A stretch of 64,000 bases of DNA from Oscheius dolichura (taxonomy: Eukaryota > Nematoda > Chromadorea > Rhabditida > Rhabditidae), in assembly GCA_932521035.1 (NCBI GenBank), contig OW051497.1, positions 9,114,001 to 9,178,000 on the forward strand, read 5' to 3'. Positions 1-17,220 of this stretch are shown here, piece by piece (the stretch's first letter is position 1; each line of letters opens with the position of its first letter). Below the pieces are notes generated by a model. The model did not search any database. It was not told where the DNA came from and worked only from the letters and a program-made list of their open reading frames with translations. The position numbers and the translations under genes were made by a program.

Positions 1-1
1 A

Positions 2-94
2 ACGGTATATAAAACCCTTCCAGAAAAAGAGAAACTTGTTGCAGAAAATTCTTTCATCAGGAATAAATACGATGCCGCGCTCCTGAAGAACTAA
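2..94 (+). CDS. C-terminal end of a gene entering from the left
   Basis: An open frame runs from the window edge to a TAA at 92-94 and encodes about 30 charged residues, ending in DAALLKN. A consensus AATAAA lies at 119-124, only 25 bases past the stop, which is what makes this a credible last exon rather than a chance frame. The fragment is too short to assign a family. The rest of the gene lies outside the window. Confidence 0.45.
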   Translation, partial: TVYKTLPEKEKLVAENSFIRNKYDAALLKN

Positions 95-118
95 CTTCGT
101 CTGTTGTCAAAAATCCGA

Positions 119-124
119 AATAAA
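119..124 (+). promoter_or_regulatory. Polyadenylation signal AATAAA of the incoming gene
   Basis: AATAAA sits 25 bases after the TAA of the partial frame at 2-94. From 125 to 757 I see no gene; this stretch is the intergenic and promoter region of the next gene on the same strand. Confidence 0.4.
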
Positions 125-757
125 CGCTTTGTTCTGTACCATTTTTTGAAGAATCCAATCGGGGTAGAATTATGGGGGGATTGTCTAGGCACAATCTCTC
201 AGAAGGGGACTATGCATTTGCAATTTGTTCTGTATCTTCCAGTCTTCTTTCCTCGCCACCGTCGCTATGCGTCTTCTAGGACAGAGAATATAATAGATTC
301 TGGTTATTTTCTTCTGGACTAGGCTGCCTTTCCCATTTTTGTGTGATCAGGAAGCAAAAGATGAGCTCTTCTTTTCCTATTGATCCACTCTTGTGATAGA
401 TTCTCACGTCACAGGGAAAACCGCGACGCAGCACGAGACAAAACTTTTAGATGCCCGCGGGCCTCTGAAAAAGGGGCACATGTTGTGTTTTTTCCTTCCG
501 AATAATTAAGCAGTTATTGTACCCTGCCCCGTCTTCCTTGCCCCTTCTCCACTCTTTTCTATGCTAATATCTATCTTTTGTCCAGCATCTTGCTCTCCTT
601 CCATGTACATTAGGAGAATCCCCGTCATATTGTCTGTTGCTGAATCATCTCCAAATTTAGAAGTTTGTCACGATTATTTACATTTCTCCTGCATGTGTTG
701 TGTTTCAATCATTAATATTTTCTTTAGCATGGTCTGCCTAAACCGCTTCCACTAACT

Positions 758-1371
758 ATGGGAATTTCTAACACGTCGAAACCATATCTCGCATATAACA
801 GCCATGCTGTCGAGGACGCCAGGGGCCTACCTCCTGAGGCTGTGAGTATTTCTCTATACATTTATCTTTATATTTCCTGTTTAGACAGAACCTGAATCTA
901 ACCAGGTGCCAATCTTCGTGGTGAAAATAGTGCTCATTTTCTGTTTACTCGTCATTTTATACAACATCTACCGCAGGTTGCGAGCTTGTTTGAAGCATCG
1001 GAACAATCAACGCGGTCAGTTTTTAACATTTTTAATAGATAACAATTCAAATTGCAGCAACTGCAACTAGGCCTGGAAAACGTCTTCGACGCAATTCTTC
1101 AAGCCATTCTAAAACCAGCCTCAGGGATATAGAAAAGACCCCTGCCCCCGTACCAGAAGTGGGCATTCATCTGGCGGGCGCTGCTCTTCGGCAAATCGGC
1201 ATCGATCCTATACCAACTCAACTAGCTGTCGAAACAGACGAAGAAACAAGGCCAGTTCCTTTTCGTGCAAAAACACGTTATGTTATACGCCCTCTATCCC
1301 CTATTACTGAAGTCTCCGAAGAGGAGCAGGACCGCACCCAAAACCTTACTAGTGATACCTCTGATATATAG
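758..1371 (+). CDS. Small single-pass membrane protein, 175 aa, function unknown
   Basis: Three exons, 758-841, 885-1014 and 1058-1371, are joined across two 43-nt GT...AG introns and give one unbroken frame of 175 codons ending in TAG. A short polar N-terminus (about 37 residues, no signal peptide) is followed by one hydrophobic segment (about residues 38-58, core KIVLIFCLLVILYNIY). A basic Arg/Lys-rich stretch comes next, then an acidic, Ser/Thr-rich tail ending in TSDTSDI. The basic residues just after the membrane segment suggest a cytoplasmic C-terminus. AATAAA at 1409-1414 supports the 3' end. I do not recognise a family. The matching phases of all exons make the gene itself fairly secure. 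Confidence 0.7.
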
Positions 1372-1408
1372 TATTCGCTGCCACAGAACAAAATATTTAT
1401 TTCTTGTC

Positions 1409-1414
1409 AATAAA
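1409..1414 (+). promoter_or_regulatory. Polyadenylation signal AATAAA
   Basis: It lies 38 bases downstream of the TAG at 1369-1371 and is the likely cleavage signal for the small membrane-protein gene. From about 1430 to 1777 nothing else is visible. Confidence 0.5.
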
Positions 1415-1777
1415 CACTCACATAAAAGTTTGCTGTAATCATTATTAAGTGAAAAAGTGAAACACAAGGGGAACCGGGCAAAAGAAGAGCAATAAAATCT
1501 GGAACACTCATACAAAAGGATGCTGTAATCATTTTCCGGGGAATAGGAAATAATAATAAATCGAAGACTGACGGGAAAATGGCCAAGGGACGGCTTCATG
1601 TTATCGAAAACTAACGTTTGTTGAGATGAGGAAATAAGTCAAAATTAGTGATATAGATTGAGACTTTTCTTTAATTTTCCTTTGTTATTAAACTGATTTG
1701 AGGGCTCCATCTAATCACCTTGGAAGTTTAAATTGGAGATCCGCAGTCACCGACTATATATGTACAAAAAACAATTG

Positions 1778-2587
1778 TTATTCATCATGATTAGCCTTGA
1801 ACCAGCTGTCATGCTTCACTCCGTTCTTTTTCCATATGAGGTGCCAGAGTAAAGCTGTGCAGTTCAGGAGGTTAGTTCCTTCGTCGTCTACCAATCTGAG
1901 GTTCGTGCAAGTTGTTCCGTCAAGATAGATCGTGTACTCCGCCTAGAAATGCCATTGAAGGAAATAAATTTCGTAGAAGCTTACAATTTCCTTGAGAGTG
2001 TGCTTGCCACATCGTAATAATCCGCATCTCCTGTGGTAAAGAGCACTTGGTTCACTGTCGATAGGAATGTGGTAATTACACATGTAATATGCTCCGTCTG
2101 GCTCTAGAGCACTGTCCCATGTCCCTTCCCACGTGTTGTCTGTGGCATCAATTCTGGAAACAAAACCCCGTAGTAGTTTTTTTAAAAAAAAAAGAATAAA
2201 CCTGCAGCATCTGCTTCTGCATCCGAGGAAACAGAGTCCTCTATAGGTTCTATCCTCAGATCCAGAGAACCAGTGGGCGGTATTGAAGAAACTACATGTA
2301 TCTTTGACTGCGGCGGTCCCTTGTGGGCAGTCCGGGTCACAGAAGGGGGCCGTGCCTTAAATTTTTTATAGTTAGAATGGATACATTTGGTGCAACCAAC
2401 CGTACAAGGCACAGCCACCCTTTGATTGAAAGACAAGGGGTCCCTGTGACCAGGGCACTTGTGGTGACGGGATCCTAAGTGTTAACGACGATCTACGGGA
2501 TCCTTCGAACATGTTGGGAAATACTTTCGTATCCATACAAATTTGGTCTAGAACAACGTCTTGAAGTGATGTCACGGTCCTGCTCAT
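1778..2587 (-). CDS. Unrecognised Cys-containing protein (5' end uncertain)
   Basis: On the minus strand two exons fit well: the last, 1778-1942 (stop TAA at 1778-1780), and 1985-2139, joined over a 42-nt intron. Together they encode a hydrophilic region with motifs such as NTWEGTWDSALEPDG and RRCGLLRCGKHTLKE, ending KANHDE. An upstream exon beginning (in minus sense) near 2443-2460 and ending at 2202 contains PCTVGCTKC and a Pro/Ser-rich linker. A first exon may start at the ATG at 2585-2587. The joint between these two upstream exons is ambiguous, because the only phase-correct choice I found needs an implausibly short 22-nt intron. Several cysteines suggest a secreted or zinc-binding protein, but no family is recognised. 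Confidence 0.5.
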
Positions 2588-3073
2588 CCACTCACGCCAA
2601 AACAGAAGGGGAAAGAATAACTTCTACGATACCGTAGTTTAATACCCCTAACTGTCTCGTGACTATTTCTGCTTTCCCAAAGGCGGCTTGCTTCTTTTCT
2701 CATACCCTCAGAATTCCATTATTTTCATCGACGTTCTAGCTTCGTTCAGCTTCTGTTATTGAGCCCCCAAACTTGTATATTTCCAGTATTTCTTCCACTA
2801 CCGTATGTAGTTGTGTTCCAGACTTTTAAAATAAAGACGCGGCTCAGCTCTTTTTTTCCCTGCAAGCCGTCTTTCTTTTCCACTCCTTTGACTATTTGAA
2901 TGCGATTATGCCGTATGTTTGAAGGTTTATTATGCATAAGTTAGCAATTTAAACGTAATAAATATAAAGATTGTAAAGTAAAGATTTTATGTGGTTGGTT
3001 AGTCTCCTTACTTTTGGCAATTCTCACGATTAATGCTCAAATACGTCAAATGTAGAGAGCATGATATACCCTT

Positions 3074-3990
3074 GTGAGCATTGTTCTAAAGATGGTGGGA
3101 GTAAAACGAAGATTGGCAACGCTCGGAAAGGTTACAAGTTCGGTTTTGAAGGTCTCAATCAACATAATTGACGCAAGCATGGGAAAAGGAGCCTGCTGGG
3201 AACCTGATGTTCTAGAAGCGGCACAAGAAAGTACAGTAAAAATGATTGCACTGTATTTGTATCCGAATATAAAAGAGTAATTATAGTTCGTCTGCGGGTG
3301 TTTATCAACTCATTCCCTTCTGTGAAAGTGTCCCCCATCCGTTCTTAGGACATAGCTTTGTTATTGTTTCTGTCTGCTAGCCTTCGCCTTGGATCAAGTT
3401 TGAGCGAAATCGCGGAACGCGAGGCGCACTTTTTCGTGGCTGCCAAACTATCTCTTTCGGACATGCCGCAACTGGAAGCGTGCCGCTCTTCAGCCAGAAA
3501 AACTTGCACAGCCCCATGGATCACCAGTGTTCGACAAATCGAAAAGCGCATCATCAATTCGTCACTCTTCTTCTCATCCAACGGTTCCTAAAAAGTCTTC
3601 AAAAAGAAGAGTGGCCTCAAATGAGAGAGAGTGGAGATGGACCAGTCCAGGCGTCTGCGCTTATCTTGTAAAGCGACGAAGAAAGACTTTCACCACTTAT
3701 GGGATCAGGCCGTCACTAATCGCTTCTGTTGTTCTGTTTTGGGGATGTGTACGCGGGGAGCGGCGGTCTCTCCCTTCCGCTCTCAATTACAATAGGTAAT
3801 TGTTGAGCAACAAAGCCAATTGGGAGTGTGCATTTCGAGTAATCTCGTCTGAATTGTTGGTGAGAGGCAACGAAGACGAGCACTCGAACCTCAGACAATT
3901 AGAGTTGAGAGCAGGACAAGCCATATGCGATACGGCGATCAAATTAGCGGCTTTCTTGTGTGTCCCTAAAAGTGCACAAAGGTTATAACC
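3074..3990 (+). other. Possible coding pieces, unresolved
   Basis: Several open frames of 60-90 codons occur here on the plus strand, including a Ser/Lys/Arg-rich stretch near 3530-3640 and an amphipathic stretch near 3835-3985. Similar-length antisense frames overlap them, and I could not connect them with GT...AG introns into one protein. The region may hold exons of an unrecognised gene or only GC-richer non-coding DNA. From 2588 to 3073 nothing is visible. Confidence 0.2.
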
Positions 3991-6900
3991 TCCTCTGACT
4001 TTTCGTGTCCCCAGCCGAGGATCTCCTTCTCTTCTTCTTTGCGTATATCAACTGATCACCATATCAACCGGTTCGTGGGGGAAGTCGTTAGATAGAAAGA
4101 GAATCTCTTCTTTTTTTCACCTCTGCAAACGGATAACAAAACAGATTTGGGCCATCTGCCTAAGCACACCTTTTCTACCAGCCGCGTTTAGCTCTTAATA
4201 GAATAGCGCTAATGACAGACCCGCCTAAGCGGAGGTTTAACGCCGTTGCGTAAGTCGTCCGGCTCCGGTCAGGTCACCGGAAAACCGCTAATTATTACTC
4301 ATGATCTGTCGTCCTTGGAGAGCGATCCCGGAGCAGTGCTCTCTCTCTCTCTTATTCTTGTTCCCACATGGAGCATGATTGGTGCCGATTTCCCACCTTT
4401 TACCTGACCCTTTCACAATAAACTCCGTCTTAACAAATAAGTTCATTTTGATGTCATCAAGCGCTATTCTTTAACACCCTTTTTTTGTCCTGTGTACCTG
4501 ACGCCTCTCATTCCTGAATGTCGTTCATCATTTTCTAATCTCGAACATTTTTGCTCTATTGTGCTTTATTGCACCTTGAACCAGCTAACAAGTCCAATGT
4601 TTTCTCTGACCTTTCCACGTTCCCCAGTATTTCTTTCGTTTAAATCTTTTGACATTTAGGAACATTTCTTTAAATAGGACACAATCTAGAAGGAAATCTT
4701 TCCACCAATTTTTAAGAGAGGTAATGTAACCCTTGAAGTAGCGCCCCACCTGATCGCCCCCTTGCTCTTTTCACCTCTAAGCTGCTGCAAAAGCTCATGG
4801 CCCCAGGGCGCTATTCCAACAAAGAGTTCGTAATTGGGATGCCCCGCATGCCACTAAGTATTTGAGTTAAGCTTTATTGAATGCGATATTAGCAATAATG
4901 GGGTCTTGGATTCAATAATGCATGCGTCTCGCCTCGGGCTATGTCTCAGAACGTGGGAAGACAGCAACAATGGCATTCCAACAACTTGATTTAAGATCGT
5001 TCAAAATTTTTACAGATCCACTTTAGTCGGAAGCGGGCAGTATTAGTTGCCATTTGATTCGGCTGGTTTGAATAAAAGAAAGCTGGAGAGTGAGAGAGAG
5101 GAAGACAAGTAGTTTCATCTTCGATCGTTAATGGGACAGGCTACAGGTGTCCGCCGACGGCACTGACCGGCTCACTTTCTCCTTTTGAAACGGGTCGTTG
5201 CGCAACAATTCGCTGTCATCCCAAAAAGCAGAAACAGGATTAGCAAGTGTTTTGGGCACAAAGCCCTTCCATGTCTTCCGTCGGCCACTTTCACACACTG
5301 CCACCGGTCAGCGAGTGGCAGCACCCGCCCATCACCTCAGGAAGCGCCATGTTCAACAAGCCTGTTACAGCTTGCCACTCCCTCTACCTCATTTTCCTCT
5401 CTATGAACTATTCCAGACCATACGGTCCTTCGCTTTCTCCTTTCTTCATCGGCCAACTACCGTATCCCTGTTTGGCGCCCCTTGGGGCATATACCAAGCT
5501 CTGACAACAAGAGAGGGGGCACGGGGCTGTGTTTACATTTTGATAGGTACTTATTCTCGAAATTTAGGCAAGCCTACTCCACACACGCCCGGCTCTGCCC
5601 TTGTTTTCTGTGAGCAGGGCTCAGATGCCGCGCGCATCGTTTAATGCAATTCATTTTATGTGCATTGTTGCCTAACTCGGCACAAAGCGCACGCCCGGCG
5701 GCCCAACTGTCATAATAGTCAGAGCCCTATATTTGCACTTTTCTCAGACTTTCACTCTTGTCATCCTCATTCCGTTTCCTATGATACCGGAAGAGGCTAT
5801 GGTATACAAAAAGTCGCATCCCCTTAATCGTATTCTCCCCACTTTATCAATATTACCGTATCATCTGTCACCTTTCTTTCTCTATATTTATATCAACCAG
5901 CCCCCTTGCCAAAAGCTGCCGCCGCCAAAAGAACTGAACTCATAGGCGACAGCTCATTTTCGTAGGAACATCCGTCATTGCACTTTCCTTTCCCAGACCC
6001 GTTTACTTTTAAGCCATTGCCCAGTAAAAGTAACTGATTTGATAAGTTTTGCAAAGTCATAAAGACCGAAAACAAAGGCGGACAGTGGCTACCTATGGCG
6101 CCGAAGGTCGGTCATTGTTTCAAAGATACTTGCAAGGACACTCCTCTCGATAGCCACTGGTTTGCGAAGTAGATAGTTGAAAAGTTTTGTGACCTCCCGA
6201 CTCCGGATACGCCCTCATCTCCTTTTAAGGAATTTGCAAATTGTACAGCACCCAGCAGAGAGAGGTCGTATTGTCGATGGTACAATAGGAACGATCGCAA
6301 ACTGGGTTGAGTGAGCCCCGGCGCATTTTGAAACATTTAACAGTTTGTCCGCCCTCCGGATACTTGAAATTCGCCTATCGTTATTTTAATAACCATCGGG
6401 CCAATTGACGCCAATCTTTCATTCACTTGAAGACGTTCGTCCAGATACAAAGTGACTTTGTGCCCCCTTCCTGCCCCCCGCTCCCTCTCCCACCCCCCAC
6501 AACACTACAATTACCTATCATTTCATTCCTTATGTCCTAATTCCTTTATTCTTCCTGTGCCTCAGTTCAACCGTGTTTGTTATTCCCTCCTCCCACCACT
6601 TTAACTCATTTATATGCCCCCTTCTTCCTCCTTTCTCATACTTCTCTCATACTGCTGGTCACACAGCATTGTTCTTTTAACCACATGCCAAAACAGTCCA
6701 CTCCAGGTCCAGCAACTAAAAAACTGTGCGCCGTCTCACGGTCACTCCGACGTCGTTTTTCTGCTGGTGAGTTCATTTTATTCTAATTTCAATGATGGCT
6801 ATTGACCTCAATCAGGAACAATGTCTTCCGAAAGAGAGTTTTTGTAATTCTCGCGATGTTAAAATTTTGCCAATGCAAGGTTATGATTCACGACATGAGG

Positions 6901-9900
6901 GAAAGAGAAAATCCCCACAAAATGAGGAAAATAAACTGTTATCCACAAATTAGGGGCCACAATGGTCTGGTGTGTCCATTTTTCTAGAAATTACGGTATC
7001 AGGAACAACGATGCTACTCTTTCCCCTTAATCGGCGATAATGGTCTTCTTCCCATTGTCGTTCTCTTTCCCCCTCATTCTATCTTCCCTTCCTCCAGTCC
7101 GTTCCAATTCCGTAACACCCCCTTCTCTTTAATATCAAGTTGACTGTATCCATTTAATTTAAAAGTTTCCTTGTTCCTTTTTGAATAACGTAAGCAAATC
7201 CTCCTTTTCCCACTCAAATTTAAAAATGAGACCTTTCGTATCCTGATCATGGCCATCCTATCTTAATCCATCTGATTATCTGTCATCTTTTTCGAATTTT
7301 CCTTGTTCCGGGCTTAGCGCTCTTCCTCGTTTTTTTACTCACCCTCTCTATCATTCCCCCTTCCTACTTCAACAACCAGAAGGGTGGACAATAGCGAAAC
7401 GGCCGATTAAATTGAACAAAGCAGTATCCACCTGCCCGATAATGGCGTTTCTCAAGAACAATTATTTTACGCCATCGGGTTCATGGCACAATATAATTCA
7501 AACTCTGATATGAGCTTCTTCTCCTCCATTCTAACCTGGAACCGGGGACTACTTCGATTGCGTACGTCCCTTTCTTTCTCTTCCCCTCTCCTGAACAATC
7601 GAGCTGATTGTCAGAGGTATATCCTTCCAATAGGCGATGGATAGGCCGTAAACATTTGTTGGCTTGGAGGATCTTTCTCCTCTCGCCTGCAGATTGATAA
7701 GAAGCCTTGCTTTTGTTGGATTATCTTTACTATATTTGTATCGGCATGAGGAAGTCCGTTCTTTTCTTTATTGCGGGGCTTCGAGAACGATCACAGCTTT
7801 TCTACTTATGCCTAATACCGTTAAATGAGAACTACGTTTTACAGTAAGACGCTTAACGTAGGCTGTTATCTGCAGAAATTTGACGTACTCAGGGACTTCC
7901 TTTTCTTTCCCCGAGTTTGAATAAAGGAAAGCGAGCATGCCCCTGTGTAATACATTTCTGTAAAAGCTTTCTTAAAATTCCTATTCACCTGTAGATGTGT
8001 CACGTTATTTTTGACTGTCTTTCCCTCTCGGATGTCAGACCTTTGTTATTTCCACCATCCAGAGATCTCTCAGATATATCTGATATTTGGGAAATGCATT
8101 CCAATGAATAGAATGAAGTATTTCTTTACCTATCGACGTCACTTTGAAGTCATTTCAACCTGAATTTTGTAATTTTGACAAATAGCCGCCATTCTTTCAA
8201 AAGTAAATCCTCCGTCACAGCCTGATTACCTGATATTGTTCACAGTTGGAGAGAAGATTTTGCACTTGCTTACGCCTATATGGTTCAAATGTCCTAATTA
8301 ACAGGACAGAATAGGTGCTTTCATATCCAGGTCACATTGGTTTATAATTTTCCAGTCTTTTCATATATCCGCTGTTATGCTCACTGTTTGCAGAAATAGC
8401 AACCGTTCATCCCTTAGTACAGTCCTCAGCCAACAACATAATACATAAGGGTTTAGGCCGGGGAATCACATCTGATCAAGTAGATTTGCCTGACCGGCTT
8501 TTGGAAGGCATGATCTACTTTCAGGAATTTCTTTTTTGATCTTTCAAAAATAAAAGCTTTCCTTGATCTGCTTGCTACGTAGACAAAGCCTTTAAACCCT
8601 CTTAAAGTAGAAACATTTCCACCTTCGCCGATTGAAAATAAGTATCTCCCCTCTGGCTGCCAGCTCTTTTGTAGGGATCGATAGGATTATTACAGTATAC
8701 ATTGTTGAGAATGCCCTGATTCATCGCCCCCATGGTTATAAATAAAGAGAAGAATCGTCTGATCCTGCCAACGAGGAGTCATGTCCAATCGACAGGGCAG
8801 CGTTGACAAATTGGTTTTGTGCTCCAAGGCTCGATGCAATGAGTGTCTTTCTTTGAGCCGAAGTGAAGGCAATAACCCGATCCTACCCGCTGACATGGCA
8901 GACACTTTGTCTCTCATCTCCTTTTGTGAAAACAGAACTTTCACCTCCTCCTCCAAAATGATTCATTCCCTTAAAACACAGAGCGAGTGAGACAGGGGAG
9001 ATATAAATCCTCCCCTCGGCGAGAGGAACAAATGCTCATTTCCGCGAGGAACACTGTTCCGTTGTTTACAATCAAAAGGGACCCATTGTGTCGGAGGGGT
9101 AAGAAAAAATTAGTGGACGAGTGATGGCCATCCGTTGATTTTACACACACCACCTTGCAACATACTTTGTCTCGTAGGCTGGCCGTATCAAACTTCTTCC
9201 TGTTACTCTTTATCTCGTTCAGATTGTTCTCTTACGTATGAGACCGCCCCGGGAGAGCAAGCATGAGAGAGACAAATATATTTCCTCCCTATCTGTGTGA
9301 TAATTCAAAGAAGCCTTATTAATCCCCCCTGTAAGGCTTTGCATTGTGTGTGTGCCACTGGATGGCCAAGATTAACACATTTCTGCACTCGTGCTTAACG
9401 GGGATCTAGAATATATATATATGTGTATTCCATATTGTAAGCTGTTGCGTCGACACATCCAAGATCCTTTTGGATGAGCTTCCTTTATATACGGATATCC
9501 CGTATCTGTTATAAAATGCTATGTACTCGGTCGGAAAGGGGCGTCACAAACTCCTTCTCTCTAAAATTGTCGCAATCCCGTATGGGTTCTTTTCGTCCTT
9601 TGGGATTAGTCACATTGTTTCAGAGTTCTCCTTTTTGTCCTTCCTTTATTTGCAGCTCACCTAAGAAGAAGGGAAGAATAAAGCAGGCTGCTCTAATTAG
9701 GAATATCTTTGAAAATACGCCTCATTATCTCCACTGTTATAACTTAGTCCTCATTTTATCCTCATTATCCCTTTTCTAAAAGCTTCTAATCATTTAAAAC
9801 TTCTCCTAAGTAGTATTTAAGAAGCTTTTGATTAAATCGTCTTTCCCTTGGTGATAATTGAGATCAAGCCTGAAACTTACAACCTCGGTTGCATCCTGCT

Positions 9901-11321
9901 CTCCCCCCTTTGCTCCTGGATATGCGTCCGATATAGCGAAGGATATCTGAGAAGCGCTGTGTAATTAGCGCGTTTAGATTACATTACAGTATTGTGAATT
10001 GTTGCCGAATAGCAAAAGTATCCATTTTCTTTTTCAGAAATGACGATGAAGCGGAGGAATAGATGAATTTCAGTAAGGGGGTGCGATCTTCCTCTATTCT
10101 CTTCACAATAGAGTAGGTTAAACGCCGCGTGGGATCCGCATACGGCTCTTTTCATTCAATGCACAATTCTCAGAATAACGAATCGTTGCGCTGGGAATTG
10201 AGAGTTCCTTTCTTCTTCTCTGTGATCTTGCGAGCCTGGGGGGTCTACCTCTAACCGGGAGGCAGGCATTAATTAGAGTCAACCATCTGCAAAATGGTAT
10301 CCTAACCATCACGCAACAGATGCGAGCCTCTTAGATATTCATAATAGACTCAGGTGTGACAGCTTCGCGTGTCGAATCTGACCATAATTTATGATTGCCA
10401 ATGGGGGAAGCTTAGTGCCTCTATTCGGATTACTGTAACCTCTTGGAGGCTCTCCCTCACTCCTTTTGACGCAGTTAAAAAGTATCTCTTCCCAATTCCA
10501 TTGCATACAGCTCATCTGCTCAAAAATCCCGGCTTTAGATGCCGATGCTTTTGTGACGCTGTAAAGGATAATCGTCTACCAATACACTGTGTACTCTTTT
10601 CCTGGCTCTGACACATTAGCAGATTTGTTGTTTCGTGTTAGACACATGCTCTTGTCGCATTAGGATCCTAGCCAGGTGCGCCCCGCTCCCCGGAAGATGG
10701 GCATTAACGCTCTCTATGCCATCTTTACCGTAATCTCCTTTCAAGCCCCCTCTCTATGAATTTCCTGTGCGATACCACTTTAGCCATTTGCTTTAAATAG
10801 CCCGCTCATGTCATTCTGGTAGCTGAAGCTGATTTTGTCTGCGTCGAATTGTTACTCACTTCTTTTTCCTCGATAGTCACATGAGGGCGAACAACGGGCT
10901 AAAAAGGCTCCGTTTCCATCATTACCAGACATCTCCTAACCGCCCTTTTCAATGAGTTCATAGTATCTTTCCAGTCAAGCGAATGAGGTCCTTTTCTTTG
11001 CAAATAGTTCAGTCTATGAACTTGTCTCTATTGTTGCCTTCTATACAAAACTGTCGTACATGATCACCTAAAGGTAGAATTCCACAAACCTCAACATCCC
11101 TTTTTATCTGTGACTACTGTATCGTAGACTAATCCCCCTTCTCCTCCCTTCTGTTTATATAACAATTATTTGTGAACCTGAAAATTCTGAGAATCACGCG
11201 GCCCATGTGTGAGGGCTTTTGTTTCTCAATTAGAGAGCCCCCTGAAGCTAGGGAGAGCATCATTGTTGAAAGTGCAATTAGCATCAGTGGCTGTCTATCT
11301 ATCTATGTGACTTTTTGCAGC
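3991..11321. other. Long non-coding stretch upstream of SoxD
   Basis: About 7.3 kb with no frame that can be supported as a gene. It is rich in C/T tracts and short GA or CT repeats (for example near 4335-4355 and 5085-5105). Its position directly upstream of a developmental transcription factor suggests regulatory DNA or 5' untranslated exons, but this is inference. One hairpin candidate inside it is listed separately. Confidence 0.5.
8472..8524. ncRNA. Candidate hairpin RNA (microRNA-like)
   Basis: A 53-base inverted repeat: CTGA (8472-8475) pairs with TCAG (8521-8524), AAGTAGAT (8478-8485) with ATCTACTT (8513-8520), and TGCC with GGCA, leaving a loop of about 16 bases. The 19-22 base arms with small bulges resemble a nematode microRNA precursor. 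I recognise no known seed, so this is a structural candidate only. Confidence 0.2.
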
Positions 11322-15856
<4,535 letters not shown>

Positions 15857-17220
15857 TTCAGGGGCCGTCTCCCTACTATTGTATTCCATAGTTTTGTTGT
15901 ACATTCTTCTCATTGTTTTCTCTTTCCTTTCGCTCTTCTCATTTTCCTACCCGTCAAAGCGCCTTTCGAGCTCGCATAATGACGGAACACCAATTGTATC
16001 TCATAACTTCGTGTTTCCCCAAGCTTGTTTGAAGTGTACGATCGGCATATCGTCTTGTCATACCATACCCGTTATTTTTTGATTCTTTTAAAGAATTTCT
16101 ATATTTCCCCTCTTAAAACCGAGTTCTACTTTTTTTCCCTTGCCACTCCTTTATTTATTATTAACCTAGTCCAGTCAAAGATTCATTCTCCACATTTTTG
16201 CCTCTATATATATATTTTCCTGGAAACCTTTTATCCAGTTTGTCCCACCAGTTGTTCCAATTAAATATTTGCGTAAGTATTAATTCAGATAGGAAATGTG
16301 TTGATGGCTTTTGAGAGAGAGGGAAGACTACGGTAGCTGTTAATAATGGATATTTGTGGTCACGGAAGCAGCCATTAGGTGCTTAGAATCATTAGGAGGG
16401 CTTTGATAAACAGGAGATATCTGGAGGGGAAATGATAACAGACAAGGGGGAGAGTGTATAATCGCAGGATAATTATTAGACCGCAGGAACAGTTAGTGAC
16501 TACGGTACTTTCCGAAGTTTATGACGATGACGAAGTTCTTGAAGTATTTTTACGCTACTTTCAACCACGTATGCAACCAAGATGAAGAGATTAATAAAAG
16601 AGGAAGCGCTAAATTAATGAAACGCATGCCCTTCTCCAAGATCCCAGTCTTGATTACATATTGTCGCTCTCTAGAGTGTGTTCTACAAATCTTCTTGTTT
16701 ATTGCTGTTTAATGTGGCATGATACCAGAGATTTTTGACAGGTACCATTAATATAATTGACGACACTTGCTTTTCTTTGTTCCTGAGCGGAATTATCCTT
16801 AGGATCAGGCACGAGAAGCTGACAGGATACCAGAGCTGATGGATAAACACCTGCATCACAAGAAGCTTTATGTCAGTATTACAACATTTGGCTGCCAAAG
16901 AAAATTCACAGGATAAGTGTTGTTATATTTTTATCTGGGGGGAAGTTGCGTTCTTGTTCATATTGAGGACTGAGAGGCATGAATGGGGCCAATGTGGACG
17001 TATTTCAAAAGGAGGAATCAAACATAGGTGAACTCGTCAATATCGGGAATAGACAGCGTTCAAAGCGTTGCTATTTGAGCTTTTCTTAATCAGTATTTCT
17101 CATAGATACACATATATGACACAATTGTCAAAAAGAGGAAAAACAAACACGATGCACACGAAAGCGGCTGTGGAAAGATAGATTAATAGCGGATTCTGTT
17201 TCGAGATCAATATCACCTTT
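15857..17220. other. Non-coding interval between convergent genes
   Basis: This holds the 3' untranslated DNA of SoxD and that of the minus-strand Skeletor-like gene. No supported frame or RNA gene is seen in it. Confidence 0.5.

Noticed and set aside
2338-2360. TAAGGCACG on the minus strand, resembling the start of miR-124
   Set aside because: It falls in a coding exon, the match stops after nine bases, and no precursor hairpin is present.
3345-3591. Overlapping sense and antisense open frames of about 78 codons
   Set aside because: Each is the shadow of the other; neither has splice or domain support, so only a low-confidence region is recorded.
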